Position numbers and translations under genes: made by a program. From Lachnospiraceae bacterium (GTDB lineage: Bacteria > Bacillota > Clostridia > Lachnospirales > Lachnospiraceae): DNA of 64,000 nucleotides. Below the pieces are notes generated by a model that did not search any database, was not told the DNA's origin, and saw nothing but the letters and a program-made list of their open reading frames with translations. Within the stretch, counting starts at the first letter, position 1, and each line of letters starts with the position of its first letter. Positions 53,635 through 62,338 of the stretch are shown one piece after another. Where the stretch lies: the NCBI GenBank assembly GCA_900199595.1, contig FZRB01000004.1, positions 1 through 64,000 of the forward strand, in the 5' to 3' direction.

Positions 53635-55716
53635 TTACTCTTCTGCAGGAGCCTCTTCTTCATCTGCTTCCTCAGCAGGAGTCTCTTCTTCCTTAACAGC
53701 CTCAGCAAGAGCTTCGTCTACAGGAATAGACTCAGAAATTTCCTCAGCTACAACAGTTTCTGCTTCAGACTCTGTCTCTTCCTCTTCCTTCTTCTCTTCA
53801 GCTTCCTCAGGCATATTATCCTTAAGAAGAGCCTTGATTGAAAGACTGATCTTCTTATCAGCAACCTTTATATCAACAACCTTAGCCTCAACTGTCTGTC
53901 CGCTCTTAAGAACATCTGAAGGCTTTTCAATATGGTCAAGAGAAATCTGTGAAACATGGAGAAGTGCATCAATACCAGGCTCAAGAACAACAAATGCACC
54001 GAAGTCAGTCATTCTGGCAACCTTACCTGTTACAACATTTCCAATTGCATACTTCTCTTCAGCAGCAAGCCATGGATTCTGATCTTCAAACTTAAGAGAA
54101 AGAGCAATCTTGCTTCCATTGATTTCCTTAATAAAGCACTTAACGCTATCACCAACCTTAAAGAGCTTCTTTGGATTATCAACTCTTCCCCAAGACATCT
54201 CTGAGATGTGAAGAAGTCCATCAGCACCACCAAGATCAACAAATGCACCAAAATCAGTTATGTTCTTGATAGTACCCTCAACTGTATCACCAACATTTAT
54301 ACGAGCGAACAGTTCAGCTGCAGCTGCTTCCTTAGCTTCAGCAACTATCTTCTTTCTGTTACCGATAATTCTTCTCTTACGTGGCTCATACTCTGTAAGT
54401 ACAAACTCTACTTCCTGATCAAGATACTTTGACAGATCTCTCTCAAACGTATCTGAAACAAGACTTGCCGGGATAAATACTCTGCACTCACCAACCTGAA
54501 CACTAAGCCCGCCGGATAATACCTGTGAAACCTTTCCTTTAAGAATAGTTCCATTATTGAAAGCTTCCTCAAGCTCTGCATATGCTTTCTCTGCAGCAAC
54601 TCTCTTATGTGACAGAAGAACCTGTCCGTCACCGTCATTTGACTTAAGAACCTTTACTGTAATAGGATCACCAGGCTTTACTACTGTTGTAAGATCAACA
54701 GGATTATTTGAATACTCTGCTGCTGTTACGATACCGTCTGACTTATAGTTGATATTAACTACTAATTCATCCGGCTTAACAGTAATTACTTCTCCTTCAA
54801 TAACCTGTCCAGGTCTGATTGATACAGGCTTCTCATCCTGTAACATTTCTTCAAAACTTAATTCTGACATACTGTCTTGAACCTCCTTAATAACATGATT
54901 CGGGGTAGATGCCCCAGCAGTAATACCTACCCTACGAACGGATTCAAAAACAGTTAAATCCAAATCAGCGAGTGTCTGTATATAGTAAGTATTGTTACAA
55001 TTCTGCTTGCATATCTCATATAATTTTTGAGTGTTTGAACTACTTCTACCACCTATAACTATCATCGCATCAACCGTCCTGGCAAGTCTTTCGGCTTCAG
55101 TCTGACGTTCTTCAGTGGCATTACATATAGTTTTACAAACATTAACATTATAATATCTATCTTGCAATTCTGCAACAAGTTCTTGAAATTTTTTTAAACT
55201 ATATGTAGTCTGTGCAACAACAGTTATTTTTTTATTACTTAAGTCCGGCAGATTATCAATATCCTGAACACTGTTAATAACATATGGAGTCTTTTCTGAC
55301 CAGCCTATAGTACCTTCAACTTCAGCATGTCCGGGGTTTCCGATTATGAGAATTTCATCTCCCAATCCGGACCGTTCACTTACAATCTTATGAATATTTG
55401 CAACAAACGGACAGGTTGCATCAACAACCTGAAGCCCGGCTTCTTCTATGGTTCTATAAACGTTCTGGCCAACTCCATGAGACCTTATGATAATCCTGGT
55501 ATCCTTCCCAAGATCACTCAGTTCATCAAGTGAATCGATTATATCTATTCCGGCTTTTTTTAAGCTTCCAGTAACCTCTTCATTATGTATGATTGGTCCG
55601 AAGGTATATGCTTTTCCGTCACCTTTTTTTACATTATCCGCTTCACCAAAAGCTGTTTCTACTGCTCTCTTAACTCCAAAACAGAATCCGGCTTTTTCAG
55701 CAAGTATAACTTCCAT
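53635..55716 (-). CDS. ispH: IspH-S1 fusion: HMBPP reductase joined to ribosomal protein S1-type repeats
   Basis: A 693-residue two-part protein. Residues 1-285 are 4-hydroxy-3-methylbut-2-enyl diphosphate reductase, last step of the MEP isoprenoid pathway: 4Fe-4S cysteines in AGFCFGVKRAV (C12), DATCPFV and CNATEERQ, plus RSHGVG and GNPGHAEVEG. Residues about 305-640 hold four S1 RNA-binding domains (for example ITDFGAFVDLGGADGLLHIS and MTDFGAFVVLEPGIDALLHV). The last 50 are a Glu-rich tail. This fusion is known in Clostridia. It follows cmk by 2 bases, echoing the cmk-rpsA order of other bacteria. Confidence 0.97.
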   Translation of the reverse strand: MEVILAEKAGFCFGVKRAVETAFGEADNVKKGDGKAYTFGPIIHNEEVTGSLKKAGIDIIDSLDELSDLGKDTRIIIRSHGVGQNVYRTIEEAGLQVVDATCPFVANIHKIVSERSGLGDEILIIGNPGHAEVEGTIGWSEKTPYVINSVQDIDNLPDLSNKKITVVAQTTYSLKKFQELVAELQDRYYNVNVCKTICNATEERQTEAERLARTVDAMIVIGGRSSSNTQKLYEICKQNCNNTYYIQTLADLDLTVFESVRRVGITAGASTPNHVIKEVQDSMSELSFEEMLQDEKPVSIRPGQVIEGEVITVKPDELVVNINYKSDGIVTAAEYSNNPVDLTTVVKPGDPITVKVLKSNDGDGQVLLSHKRVAAEKAYAELEEAFNNGTILKGKVSQVLSGGLSVQVGECRVFIPASLVSDTFERDLSKYLDQEVEFVLTEYEPRKRRIIGNRKKIVAEAKEAAAAELFARINVGDTVEGTIKNITDFGAFVDLGGADGLLHISEMSWGRVDNPKKLFKVGDSVKCFIKEINGSKIALSLKFEDQNPWLAAEEKYAIGNVVTGKVARMTDFGAFVVLEPGIDALLHVSQISLDHIEKPSDVLKSGQTVEAKVVDIKVADKKISLSIKALLKDNMPEEAEEKKEEEETESEAETVVAEEISESIPVDEALAEAVKEEETPAEEADEEEAPAEE

Positions 55717-55718
55717 AA

Positions 55719-56381
55719 TTATTTTACCTGATTCTTCAATTCTATAATTCTGTCTACAACTTCAGAAATAGACATATCAGAGCTATCTATAAGAACAGCA
55801 TCCTCTGCCTGTTTAAGAGGAGCTATATCACGATTCATATCCTGATAATCTCTCTGTTCGATTCCTTTTCTGATAGTATCAAGATCCGGTTCTTCTCCAT
55901 GGAGCTTTAATTCATCGAATCTTCTCTTTGCTCTTACATCTACAGAAGCTGTAAGATATATCTTCAGTTCAGCATCAGGAAGAATATTTGTACCTATATC
56001 CCTTCCGTCCATTATTACATTATTCTTTTTTGCTATATCCCGCTGAAGATCCAGAAGCTTCTCTCTAACCGGCTTAAGTGCCGAAGATTTAGAAGCCATA
56101 TTGCCTACCTTTTCACTTCTGATTTCTGTAGAAACATCCTGAAGATCAAGGAAAACATGTTGAACTCCTGATTCATAAACTATATTGATATGTATCTGAT
56201 CAAGAGCATTCTTTAATTCATCCTCATTATCAATATCAGTTTTTTTATCCAGAAGATAAAGTGCTATAGCTCTGTACATCGCACCGGTATCAACATAAAT
56301 AAAATCCAGTTCCTTTGCAGCAAGTCTTGCTATAGTACTTTTACCGGCTCCTGCCGGTCCGTCAATCGCGATATTCATCAT
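55719..56381 (-). CDS. cmk: Cytidylate kinase
   Basis: A 220-residue CMP/dCMP kinase. Walker A DGPAGAGKSTIARLAA at the N-terminus, YVDTGAMYRAIA near residue 30, DGRDIGTNILPDA near 128 and RRFDEL near 155. Two adjacent ATGs are available at 56381 and 56378; the second fits the family start MNIAIDGP. It is 9 bases downstream of the secreted leucine-rich-repeat gene, thus probably in its transcript. Confidence 0.96.
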   Translation of the reverse strand: MMNIAIDGPAGAGKSTIARLAAKELDFIYVDTGAMYRAIALYLLDKKTDIDNEDELKNALDQIHINIVYESGVQHVFLDLQDVSTEIRSEKVGNMASKSSALKPVREKLLDLQRDIAKKNNVIMDGRDIGTNILPDAELKIYLTASVDVRAKRRFDELKLHGEEPDLDTIRKGIEQRDYQDMNRDIAPLKQAEDAVLIDSSDMSISEVVDRIIELKNQVK

Positions 56382-56390
56382 GCACCCCCA

Positions 56391-57737
56391 TTATTTTACT
56401 TTAATATTCTTAGCCTTAGACCATTCAGAATAGATCTTAGTCTTTCCTACAGTCTTGTAGCTTCTTATCTTTACAAAATATTTTTTCTTTGATTTAAGTT
56501 TCTTAATTGTAAGTGACTTCTTTGATTTTTTAACTGTCTTTATTACAGATGTCTTTTTAGTAAACTTTTTAGAAGTACTGTAAGCAATCTCATAGCCGCT
56601 TATGTCCTTTGACTTTTTCCAGCTAATCGTTAATGTCTTTTTCTTCTTTGATTTTAGCTTTTTCAGAGAAACCTTCTTAGGAATGATCTTATAGCTTATA
56701 GTAATGCTTCCGGCATATTTACCTTTAAGAGTTACAGTAATCTGATAATTTCCTACCTTAGTTGATTTCTTAGGCGCAGTAAGATCATAGTCTGTCTTTT
56801 CTTTTAACTTTTTGCTGCCATCCTTAACAGTGATTTTAGGCTTCTGATTTTTACCATTATAAACAAACAATGTTTTCGATGTGGAAATAGATGGTGTAAT
56901 ATACTGAATTGTATTTCCATCTGAGAAGCTTACCTTTGCATTCTTGAAGAAAATCTGTGGAGAAACTGTTCTCGGTGTATCTTCCGCTTCTTCATCCTCG
57001 ATATCATCAGTTATATCATCCTCGTCATCAGGATCTTCCTCGTCGTCACCACTGTCCTCATCTTCCTCTTCCTCGTCATCTCCATCATCAGAATCCTCAT
57101 CATCGTCTGTATCATCATCAGTAGAATCATAATCCTCATTTAAAGTAAGATCCACCTCAATCTTGTTCCACTGTTCCTGGGTGCCGTTATAATTAATTGT
57201 ATCAAGCTTATTGCACTCATCAAAAAGGCCTACTCCCATTGATGTAACGGACTTCGGAATGGTAATTTCTTTAAGAGATGTACAGTCTGCGAAGGTGGCA
57301 CTTTCAAGTCTCGTTATTCCTTCAGGAATTTCAATTTTTGTAAGTGATGTACACCCTGCAAATGCTTCAGAGCCTATATACTTAACAGATTTTGCAATCT
57401 GAACTTCAACAAGTGCTGTACAATCCTCAAACATTCCCTCAGGAATATTGGTTATTCCTTCTTCAATTTTAACAACCTTTAATTCCGTATCCCCTTCAAT
57501 ACCCGGTTCTTCCTCAGCCGATTCAAGATTAATTTCTCCGGTTCCTTTCAACGTAAGAGTTCCAGTAGAAGAATCATAGGTATATGAAATATTACTTCCA
57601 ATAGTGCCTGATGCAGCTATGGGATCTTTTGCAAAATCATCATCATCGTCTTCTGCCCTAACTGATATAGAAAAGCTATTAAATATCAGAAAAAAACTTA
57701 AAACAAATACTAAAGCTGTTGATAGTTTCTTTTTCAT
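56391..57737 (-). CDS. Secreted BspA-type leucine-rich repeat protein with acidic linker and cationic Fn3-like C-terminus
   Basis: A 448-residue exported protein. Signal peptide (STALVFVLSFFLIFNSFSIS ... VRA). Residues about 40-195 contain LRR_5/BspA-type repeats (IPEGMFEDCTALVEVQI, IGSEAFAGCTSLTKIEIP, LESATFADCTSLKEITIP). Residues about 200-255 are a nearly pure Asp/Glu stretch. Residues about 290-350 are an Ig-like fold, and 355-448 a very Lys-rich Fn3-like domain (KKKKTLTISWKKSKDISGYE). The net charge thus swings from very negative to very positive. Wall adhesion is plausible. It has its own promoter and precedes cmk. Confidence 0.88.
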   Translation of the reverse strand: MKKKLSTALVFVLSFFLIFNSFSISVRAEDDDDDFAKDPIAASGTIGSNISYTYDSSTGTLTLKGTGEINLESAEEEPGIEGDTELKVVKIEEGITNIPEGMFEDCTALVEVQIAKSVKYIGSEAFAGCTSLTKIEIPEGITRLESATFADCTSLKEITIPKSVTSMGVGLFDECNKLDTINYNGTQEQWNKIEVDLTLNEDYDSTDDDTDDDEDSDDGDDEEEEDEDSGDDEEDPDDEDDITDDIEDEEAEDTPRTVSPQIFFKNAKVSFSDGNTIQYITPSISTSKTLFVYNGKNQKPKITVKDGSKKLKEKTDYDLTAPKKSTKVGNYQITVTLKGKYAGSITISYKIIPKKVSLKKLKSKKKKTLTISWKKSKDISGYEIAYSTSKKFTKKTSVIKTVKKSKKSLTIKKLKSKKKYFVKIRSYKTVGKTKIYSEWSKAKNIKVK

Positions 57738-57766
57738 AGTAAATACCTCCTTCTAGTAATACTATA

Positions 57767-57795
57767 AGTATACCAAAATGTGGCATTACAGACAA
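57767..57795 (-). promoter_or_regulatory. Sigma-A promoter of the LRR protein-cmk-ispH operon
   Basis: TTGTCT (57790-57795), 17 bases, TATACT (57767-57772) with a TGG extended -10. It lies just after the baiN-type gene stop, giving a leader of about 25 bases and a GGAGG ribosome site. Confidence 0.75.
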
Positions 57796-57803
57796 CAAAT
57801 TAT

Positions 57804-59123
57804 TCAGTTTGCAGCAAGAAATGCAGTGCTCCAGGCTATCTGCAGATTAAACCCTCCGGTTAAAGCATCACAGTCTATTATTTCACCCGCTACACGTAAA
57901 TTTTTAACCTTTTTAAGTTCCATATTCTGAGGATTGATTTCCTTTACGGATATACCTCCACCGGTTATGATTGCCTCATCAAACCCCCTCATCCCCCTGA
58001 TGGTCAGATAAAAATGCTTAAGAAGCTTTACTAGTCTTTTTCTTTCTTCAGCAGTTATCGCATTTACCTTTTTATCAGGTCTTATACCGCTTCTCTCAAC
58101 TACAACAGGAATCATAAGTCTTGGAAGAAGTTTACCAAGTGCATTCTGATAATCTCTGTTATGAAACTCCTCAAAATCTCTGATGATTCTTCTGTCCAAT
58201 TCTTCTTCCGAAAGAGCCGGTTTAAGATCTATCTCCATATCCAGCCTGATCACAGGCCTTCCTTCTGAATTACTGAGGTTATTTTTATTGTAGACAAACG
58301 AGCTTATATAGGACGATGCAGAAAGACACATGGGACCGCTTACCCCAAAGTGAGTAAAAAGCATTTCTCCGAAATCCTCGTATATCACCTTATCTTTTTT
58401 CAATGCCGGGTAGTTTATCCTCTTTGCCGTAACTTTTACCGATACATTTTTCAGAGAAAGCCCCATCAGATCTTTTACAAATCTCTCATCTGTTTCAAGA
58501 GGAACTAATGCAGGTCTGGGATCCGATATTTCTATCCCCGGCTTTTTTAAGAATCTTAAACCTTCTCCGGTGGACCCTGTAGCAGGATATGATAAACCTC
58601 CGGTTGCTATAACGATCACATCTGCAGCAAGAAGTCTTCCCTCTCCTGCAAGCTCTACGCCTTTAACCTGACATATATATTTATCCTTCGGATCATCAGA
58701 CTCATATTTTTCATAGATAAGTCTCCTGACAGAAGTATTGTAAATTATCTTAACCTTACGCTTAGCAAGCTGATTCTGAAGAGCCTTTATAACATCAGAG
58801 GATCTGTCACTCACAGGAAAGATACGGTTCCCTCGTTCCAGCTTCAACTCAACTCCCCATTTCTTAAAGTCCCTCATAACAGCTTCCTGATTATAGCTGT
58901 AAATGGCACTGTAAAGGAATCTGGGATTTGTGACAACATTCTTGAGGAAGGTTTCTTCATCAGACGCATTTGTTATATTACATCTGCCCTTCCCGGTTAT
59001 ATAAAGCTTCTTTCCCGGCTTTTCATTTTTTTCAATTATAGTAACATCATAAGAATCAGATGCCTGAATTGCCGTCATCATTCCGGCAGCTCCTGCACCG
59101 ATTACGATCATTTTCTTTTTCAT
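57804..59123 (-). CDS. BaiN/HI0933-type flavoprotein
   Basis: A 439-residue NAD(P)/FAD-dependent oxidoreductase. FAD-binding GAGAAGMMTAIQA near residue 8, GKGRCNITN near 45, an internal VIATGGLSYPATGS, and a C-terminal TGGISVKEINPQNME with AGEIIDCDALTGGFNLQ. Proteins of this group reduce double bonds in some bile-acid pathways (BaiN), but most members, like HI0933 homologues, have no known substrate and no other bai gene is present. It ends the redox group from 61.1 kb. AAAGGAATG site. Confidence 0.92.
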   Translation of the reverse strand: MKKKMIVIGAGAAGMMTAIQASDSYDVTIIEKNEKPGKKLYITGKGRCNITNASDEETFLKNVVTNPRFLYSAIYSYNQEAVMRDFKKWGVELKLERGNRIFPVSDRSSDVIKALQNQLAKRKVKIIYNTSVRRLIYEKYESDDPKDKYICQVKGVELAGEGRLLAADVIVIATGGLSYPATGSTGEGLRFLKKPGIEISDPRPALVPLETDERFVKDLMGLSLKNVSVKVTAKRINYPALKKDKVIYEDFGEMLFTHFGVSGPMCLSASSYISSFVYNKNNLSNSEGRPVIRLDMEIDLKPALSEEELDRRIIRDFEEFHNRDYQNALGKLLPRLMIPVVVERSGIRPDKKVNAITAEERKRLVKLLKHFYLTIRGMRGFDEAIITGGGISVKEINPQNMELKKVKNLRVAGEIIDCDALTGGFNLQIAWSTAFLAAN

Positions 59124-59160
59124 AACATTCCTTTATATGACACCCACATTTTTACTTAAG

Positions 59161-59985
59161 TCAATTGAATCTGTGCTTTTTTACTCGTTTATTATAGTGA
59201 ATAGCTTCAACCGGACATTCCATTATGCAGTTCCCGCATTGTATGCATTCATGATCTCCGACTTTTTTTATATCCACCGGACATGTTTCAATACAGGCAT
59301 TACAACCGGTACATTTATCTGTATCAACCCTTATTCCCACAATAGATACCGGAGCAAAAAAAGAATACATGGCACCCAACGGACATATGAATCTGCAGAA
59401 GGTTCTGTAACAGAACATGCAGATAAGCAGGATAAGCGCTAGTACGAATATCTTCCAGGTAAACAGAAATCCTATCATTCCTCTCAGAGATTCATTTGCA
59501 GTGACAAGAGGTATACCTCCTTCTACCGTTCCCGCAGGACATATGTATTTACAGAATCCCGGAGCCAGTTTTACCAGAGGAATGATAATGACAAATACTA
59601 ATAGTATTATATATTTTAAGAAGGATAACGCTTTGGTCACTCTGTTCTTCTTAATCTTCGGAACTGGAATCTTATATATAAGATCCTGTATGAGACCGAA
59701 TGGACATAGGAATCCGCAGATAAAGCGTCCTAAGATGATACCAAACAGTAAGAGCGTTCCAAGTATATAATACGGGAACTTATATTTAGATGACAGTAAA
59801 GCCGTCTGAAGGCTTCCAAGAGGACAGGACGCCACTGCACCCGGACATGAATAACAATTTAATCCTGGTACACACAGCCCCTTCAGATCCCCCTTATAAA
59901 TACTTCCGGTGACAAACCCCTTTATGTTACAGTTGTATAGTACAGCCGCAATCAGCTGTGTATATCTTCTCTTACTGATTTTCAT
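59161..59985 (-). CDS. Membrane 4Fe-4S polyferredoxin (NapH-like)
   Basis: A 274-residue polytopic membrane iron-sulfur protein. Cysteine clusters near membrane helices: CYSCPGAVASCP, CGFLCPFG, CKYICPAG and CRFICPLG. Two ferredoxin motifs CTGCNACIETCP and CIQCGNCIMECP lie near the C-terminus. Such proteins carry electrons across the membrane to a periplasmic or extracytoplasmic partner; here the TlpA-like thioredoxin is the obvious candidate. ATG 59985 shares bases with the stop codon of the small CXXC gene (TGATG), so translation is coupled. Confidence 0.93.
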   Translation of the reverse strand: MKISKRRYTQLIAAVLYNCNIKGFVTGSIYKGDLKGLCVPGLNCYSCPGAVASCPLGSLQTALLSSKYKFPYYILGTLLLFGIILGRFICGFLCPFGLIQDLIYKIPVPKIKKNRVTKALSFLKYIILLVFVIIIPLVKLAPGFCKYICPAGTVEGGIPLVTANESLRGMIGFLFTWKIFVLALILLICMFCYRTFCRFICPLGAMYSFFAPVSIVGIRVDTDKCTGCNACIETCPVDIKKVGDHECIQCGNCIMECPVEAIHYNKRVKKHRFN

Positions 59986-60179
59986 CACCCTATTCCAATA
60001 CACTCATAACATATTCTGATAGCTTTGTTTTTTATATCATTAAAGCCGTTATTACCCAGCCCCATAAGAATCAGTCCCATAGCAGCCAGAATAACCACAA
60101 CTCTTATGGTATTTATAACTGAAAAACCATTTTTATAATTTTTGTTATGATTGTTCTTTTCTTCCATCATTGTATCCAT
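59985..60179 (-). CDS. CD1871A-like small membrane protein with CXXC motif
   Basis: A 64-residue protein with one membrane helix (about 24-43, IRVVVILAAMGLILMGLGNN) and a C-terminal AIRICYECIGIG carrying C57-x2-C60. The position between TlpA-like and 4Fe-4S membrane genes and the ending match the CD1871A-family pattern I know from Clostridia. It may pass electrons or thiols between the two. The ribosome site before ATG 60179 is weak; internal ATGs at codons 4 and 5 are alternatives. Confidence 0.85.
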   Translation of the reverse strand: MDTMMEEKNNHNKNYKNGFSVINTIRVVVILAAMGLILMGLGNNGFNDIKNKAIRICYECIGIG

Positions 60180-60206
60180 TTTTTTGAGTATATTTGTATT
60201 ATGATA

Positions 60207-61118
60207 TTACTTAGCAGCACATTCATCTATTGCTTTCTTGTATTCCTGATACTGCTCATCAGCTCCGTTTGCACCAACATAAATCCTGTATATCTTTCCC
60301 TTGTTTATGACAAGTGTATATGGTATTCCATCTGTCGGATAATAAGCTTCTATTCTGCCATCTGTGTCATACCCCACATTAAAGGTATAACCCTGATCCT
60401 TAATAAACTGATCAACAGTATTTTTATCCTCCATACAGTTGATGCATATTATCTCGAGATTTGGATTTGCATCATTTTTAAGTTTCTCAAAAGCAGGCAT
60501 TTCGCCTACACAGGGTGGACACCAGGTAGCCCATATATTTAGAAGAACAATTTTATCATCATAATCAGAAAGCTTAAATGTACCGCCACCTACCAGTTCT
60601 GCGGTGAAATCAGGAGCTATATCCATCTCAGATAAAACCTTAGGCTCTACATTTGCAGTATCAGCATTAGGTCTGTCAGTATCTGATGAAGATATCTCAA
60701 CACTCTGCTTCTGCAAATATTCTTCTTCAATACTCTGGATACGATCAAAGCATATATAATCCTCTGCCTGATAGAAGAACGGATCCTTTCTGATCGTATC
60801 GGAAGAATTCAATATAAATTCTTCTAACACCTCTCCGGAATCTGACATAAACTGCATATTGTAGGTATAGCCCATACGTCCGAGGGATATACCCGTTTTG
60901 CGCGCTTTTGTACTTTTAAAACAGCCAACTATAAACTCAATTTCATATGGATCAGTTATACTGAACGCCGTTCCGTTGTTCCCGTCAAAAATCTCTATTC
61001 TGGTCACTTCAGCCGCTGATACATCACTTAAAAAAGTAGTCTTCGAAAAGAATACCGCAGCTAAGGTACCGGTTATGATAAAAAACATAATAAGTATAAT
61101 AATCAACGCTTTTTTCAT
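60207..61118 (-). CDS. TlpA/ResA-like membrane-anchored thioredoxin
   Basis: A 303-residue exported thioredoxin-fold protein. One N-terminal membrane helix (about 4-24). Residues about 30-135 are an extra extracytoplasmic domain of unknown type. The thioredoxin fold covers about 165-303, with active site W-C200-P-P-C203 and cis-Pro region GIPYTLVINKG. Likely it reduces disulfides or peroxides outside the membrane using electrons from the downstream 4Fe-4S protein. A GGAG lies 12 bases before the ATG. Confidence 0.92.
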   Translation of the reverse strand: MKKALIIILIMFFIITGTLAAVFFSKTTFLSDVSAAEVTRIEIFDGNNGTAFSITDPYEIEFIVGCFKSTKARKTGISLGRMGYTYNMQFMSDSGEVLEEFILNSSDTIRKDPFFYQAEDYICFDRIQSIEEEYLQKQSVEISSSDTDRPNADTANVEPKVLSEMDIAPDFTAELVGGGTFKLSDYDDKIVLLNIWATWCPPCVGEMPAFEKLKNDANPNLEIICINCMEDKNTVDQFIKDQGYTFNVGYDTDGRIEAYYPTDGIPYTLVINKGKIYRIYVGANGADEQYQEYKKAIDECAAK

Positions 61119-61190
61119 ATGTCTATAAATCTCCGGTTATTATTTTAGATATTTCCTCTTTAAATAAGGTGCTGTTTATAAGAATAATAC

Positions 61191-61235
61191 CAAAAAGCAC
61201 CATCCACATTTTATCATCAAAATATGGATAGTGCT
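61191..61235 (-). terminator. Terminator of the metalloprotease lipoprotein gene
   Basis: Minus-strand 17-bp stem (AGCACTATCCATATTTT / AAAATGTGGATGGTGCT) with two G-U pairs that would be mismatched on the other strand, 6-base loop, then five T. It begins 21 bases past the stop. Confidence 0.9.
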
Positions 61236-61256
61236 ACAAAAATAAACGCTATATAA

Positions 61257-62270
61257 TTATTGCTGATACATATTCTTTTCAAATCCCCACTGGTCAACAG
61301 TATCTGAATGATCAGTAAGTCCAGTATAATACGCTGTAATATCAGTTATCTCATTTACAATGCTATCATATACGGGTTGAATGGTATTCGGATCCCATTG
61401 TATGTTCATGATGTCATTCAGATTTGTGCTTTCAGCATAACTAACGTATTCCTGCGTAAGCCCATATTCCCACGCCTGATAAAGATCAGGTGCTCCGAAA
61501 GTATGCAGCATCTCATGGGCAAATGTTGCCGGACTGGCAACAATATTATCATGTTGCATATAGAAAAAGCATCCTTCATATGGCGGATCATAATCATATA
61601 TTTTCTCAAAACACATTGCATTGTTACTGACAGTAGTAGAGAGCGGAGTATTAAAATACATCAGATAAATAATATGATCGGTATTAAGGCTTTTCAGGAT
61701 TTCTTCCGTCGGAATATTTTGCGACAGGATTTCCCTTGCATTTGCCCAATATGTATAGGCGTCGGAATTGGCAATATTATGATCAAGATCCGTATCCATC
61801 ATATAGAGCAATTCCGGATGTTCATTCCAATCATAAATGAAGTTCACTTCTTTTCCATATGATTTACAGTTGCTTTCTAAATAATCTGTTGCTATCTGTA
61901 AATTGGTGTAAGCTCTCTGCATAAGCTCTTGATCTTCTGAATTATCAAAATTCCAGCTGGTCGTCGTATCACCTGCAAAGATTGAAACCACCGCAATATC
62001 CCCTTCCAAAGGTCCTGAAGAACCATACTTGGCATCATATGCGAACATCTTCTGATCGGAACTGCCCTGGTTATCATCATTCTGATAGCTTCCACTATTT
62101 TCGTCATCACCAAAGAAATCCTCATAATCCTGATCATTATCATAATCCTGATCAGCATAGTCTTCACCATAGCTGCCTTCATACTCCTCATCATCAAGGC
62201 ATCCACACAACATAGTCGCGGATATCACCAGCAGCATAGCTCCTGCTAAAGCTTTTCTTCTTATCCTCAT
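61257..62270 (-). CDS. Lipoprotein with metzincin/M6-like zinc protease motif
   Basis: A 337-residue putative lipoprotein. Signal peptide with lipobox LCGC (lipid Cys24, another Cys at 22), an Asp/Glu/Tyr/Asn-rich tether (about 25-75), then a soluble domain. It contains H252-E-x2-H256-x2-G259-x2-D262 (HEMLHTFGAPDLY), the metzincin pattern with Asp as third ligand, and a possible Met-turn at M288 (LNDIMNI). The HTFGAPDLY context recalls M6 immune-inhibitor-type peptidases. Function as a secreted protease is inferred; no family match was tested. It has its own terminator. Confidence 0.8.
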   Translation of the reverse strand: MRIRRKALAGAMLLVISATMLCGCLDDEEYEGSYGEDYADQDYDNDQDYEDFFGDDENSGSYQNDDNQGSSDQKMFAYDAKYGSSGPLEGDIAVVSIFAGDTTTSWNFDNSEDQELMQRAYTNLQIATDYLESNCKSYGKEVNFIYDWNEHPELLYMMDTDLDHNIANSDAYTYWANAREILSQNIPTEEILKSLNTDHIIYLMYFNTPLSTTVSNNAMCFEKIYDYDPPYEGCFFYMQHDNIVASPATFAHEMLHTFGAPDLYQAWEYGLTQEYVSYAESTNLNDIMNIQWDPNTIQPVYDSIVNEITDITAYYTGLTDHSDTVDQWGFEKNMYQQ

Positions 62271-62292
62271 TTTTGAAACTCTCCCTTTTTAG

Positions 62293-62321
62293 AAAAGAAC
62301 AGTCATAACGACTGTTCTTTT
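62293..62321 (-). terminator. Terminator of the carboxyltransferase gene
   Basis: A perfect 12-bp stem AAAAGAACAGTC / GACTGTTCTTTT with 5-base loop, then TTCTAAAAAGGG. It begins 17 bases past the oadA-type stop codon. Confidence 0.8.
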
Positions 62322-62338
62322 AAATAATATTTTTGTAT

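Noticed and set aside
57804-59123. Bile acid 7-dehydroxylation (bai) cluster
   Set aside because: Only a BaiN-type flavoprotein is present; none of baiB, baiCD, baiE, baiF or transporters is near, and the family is broad.
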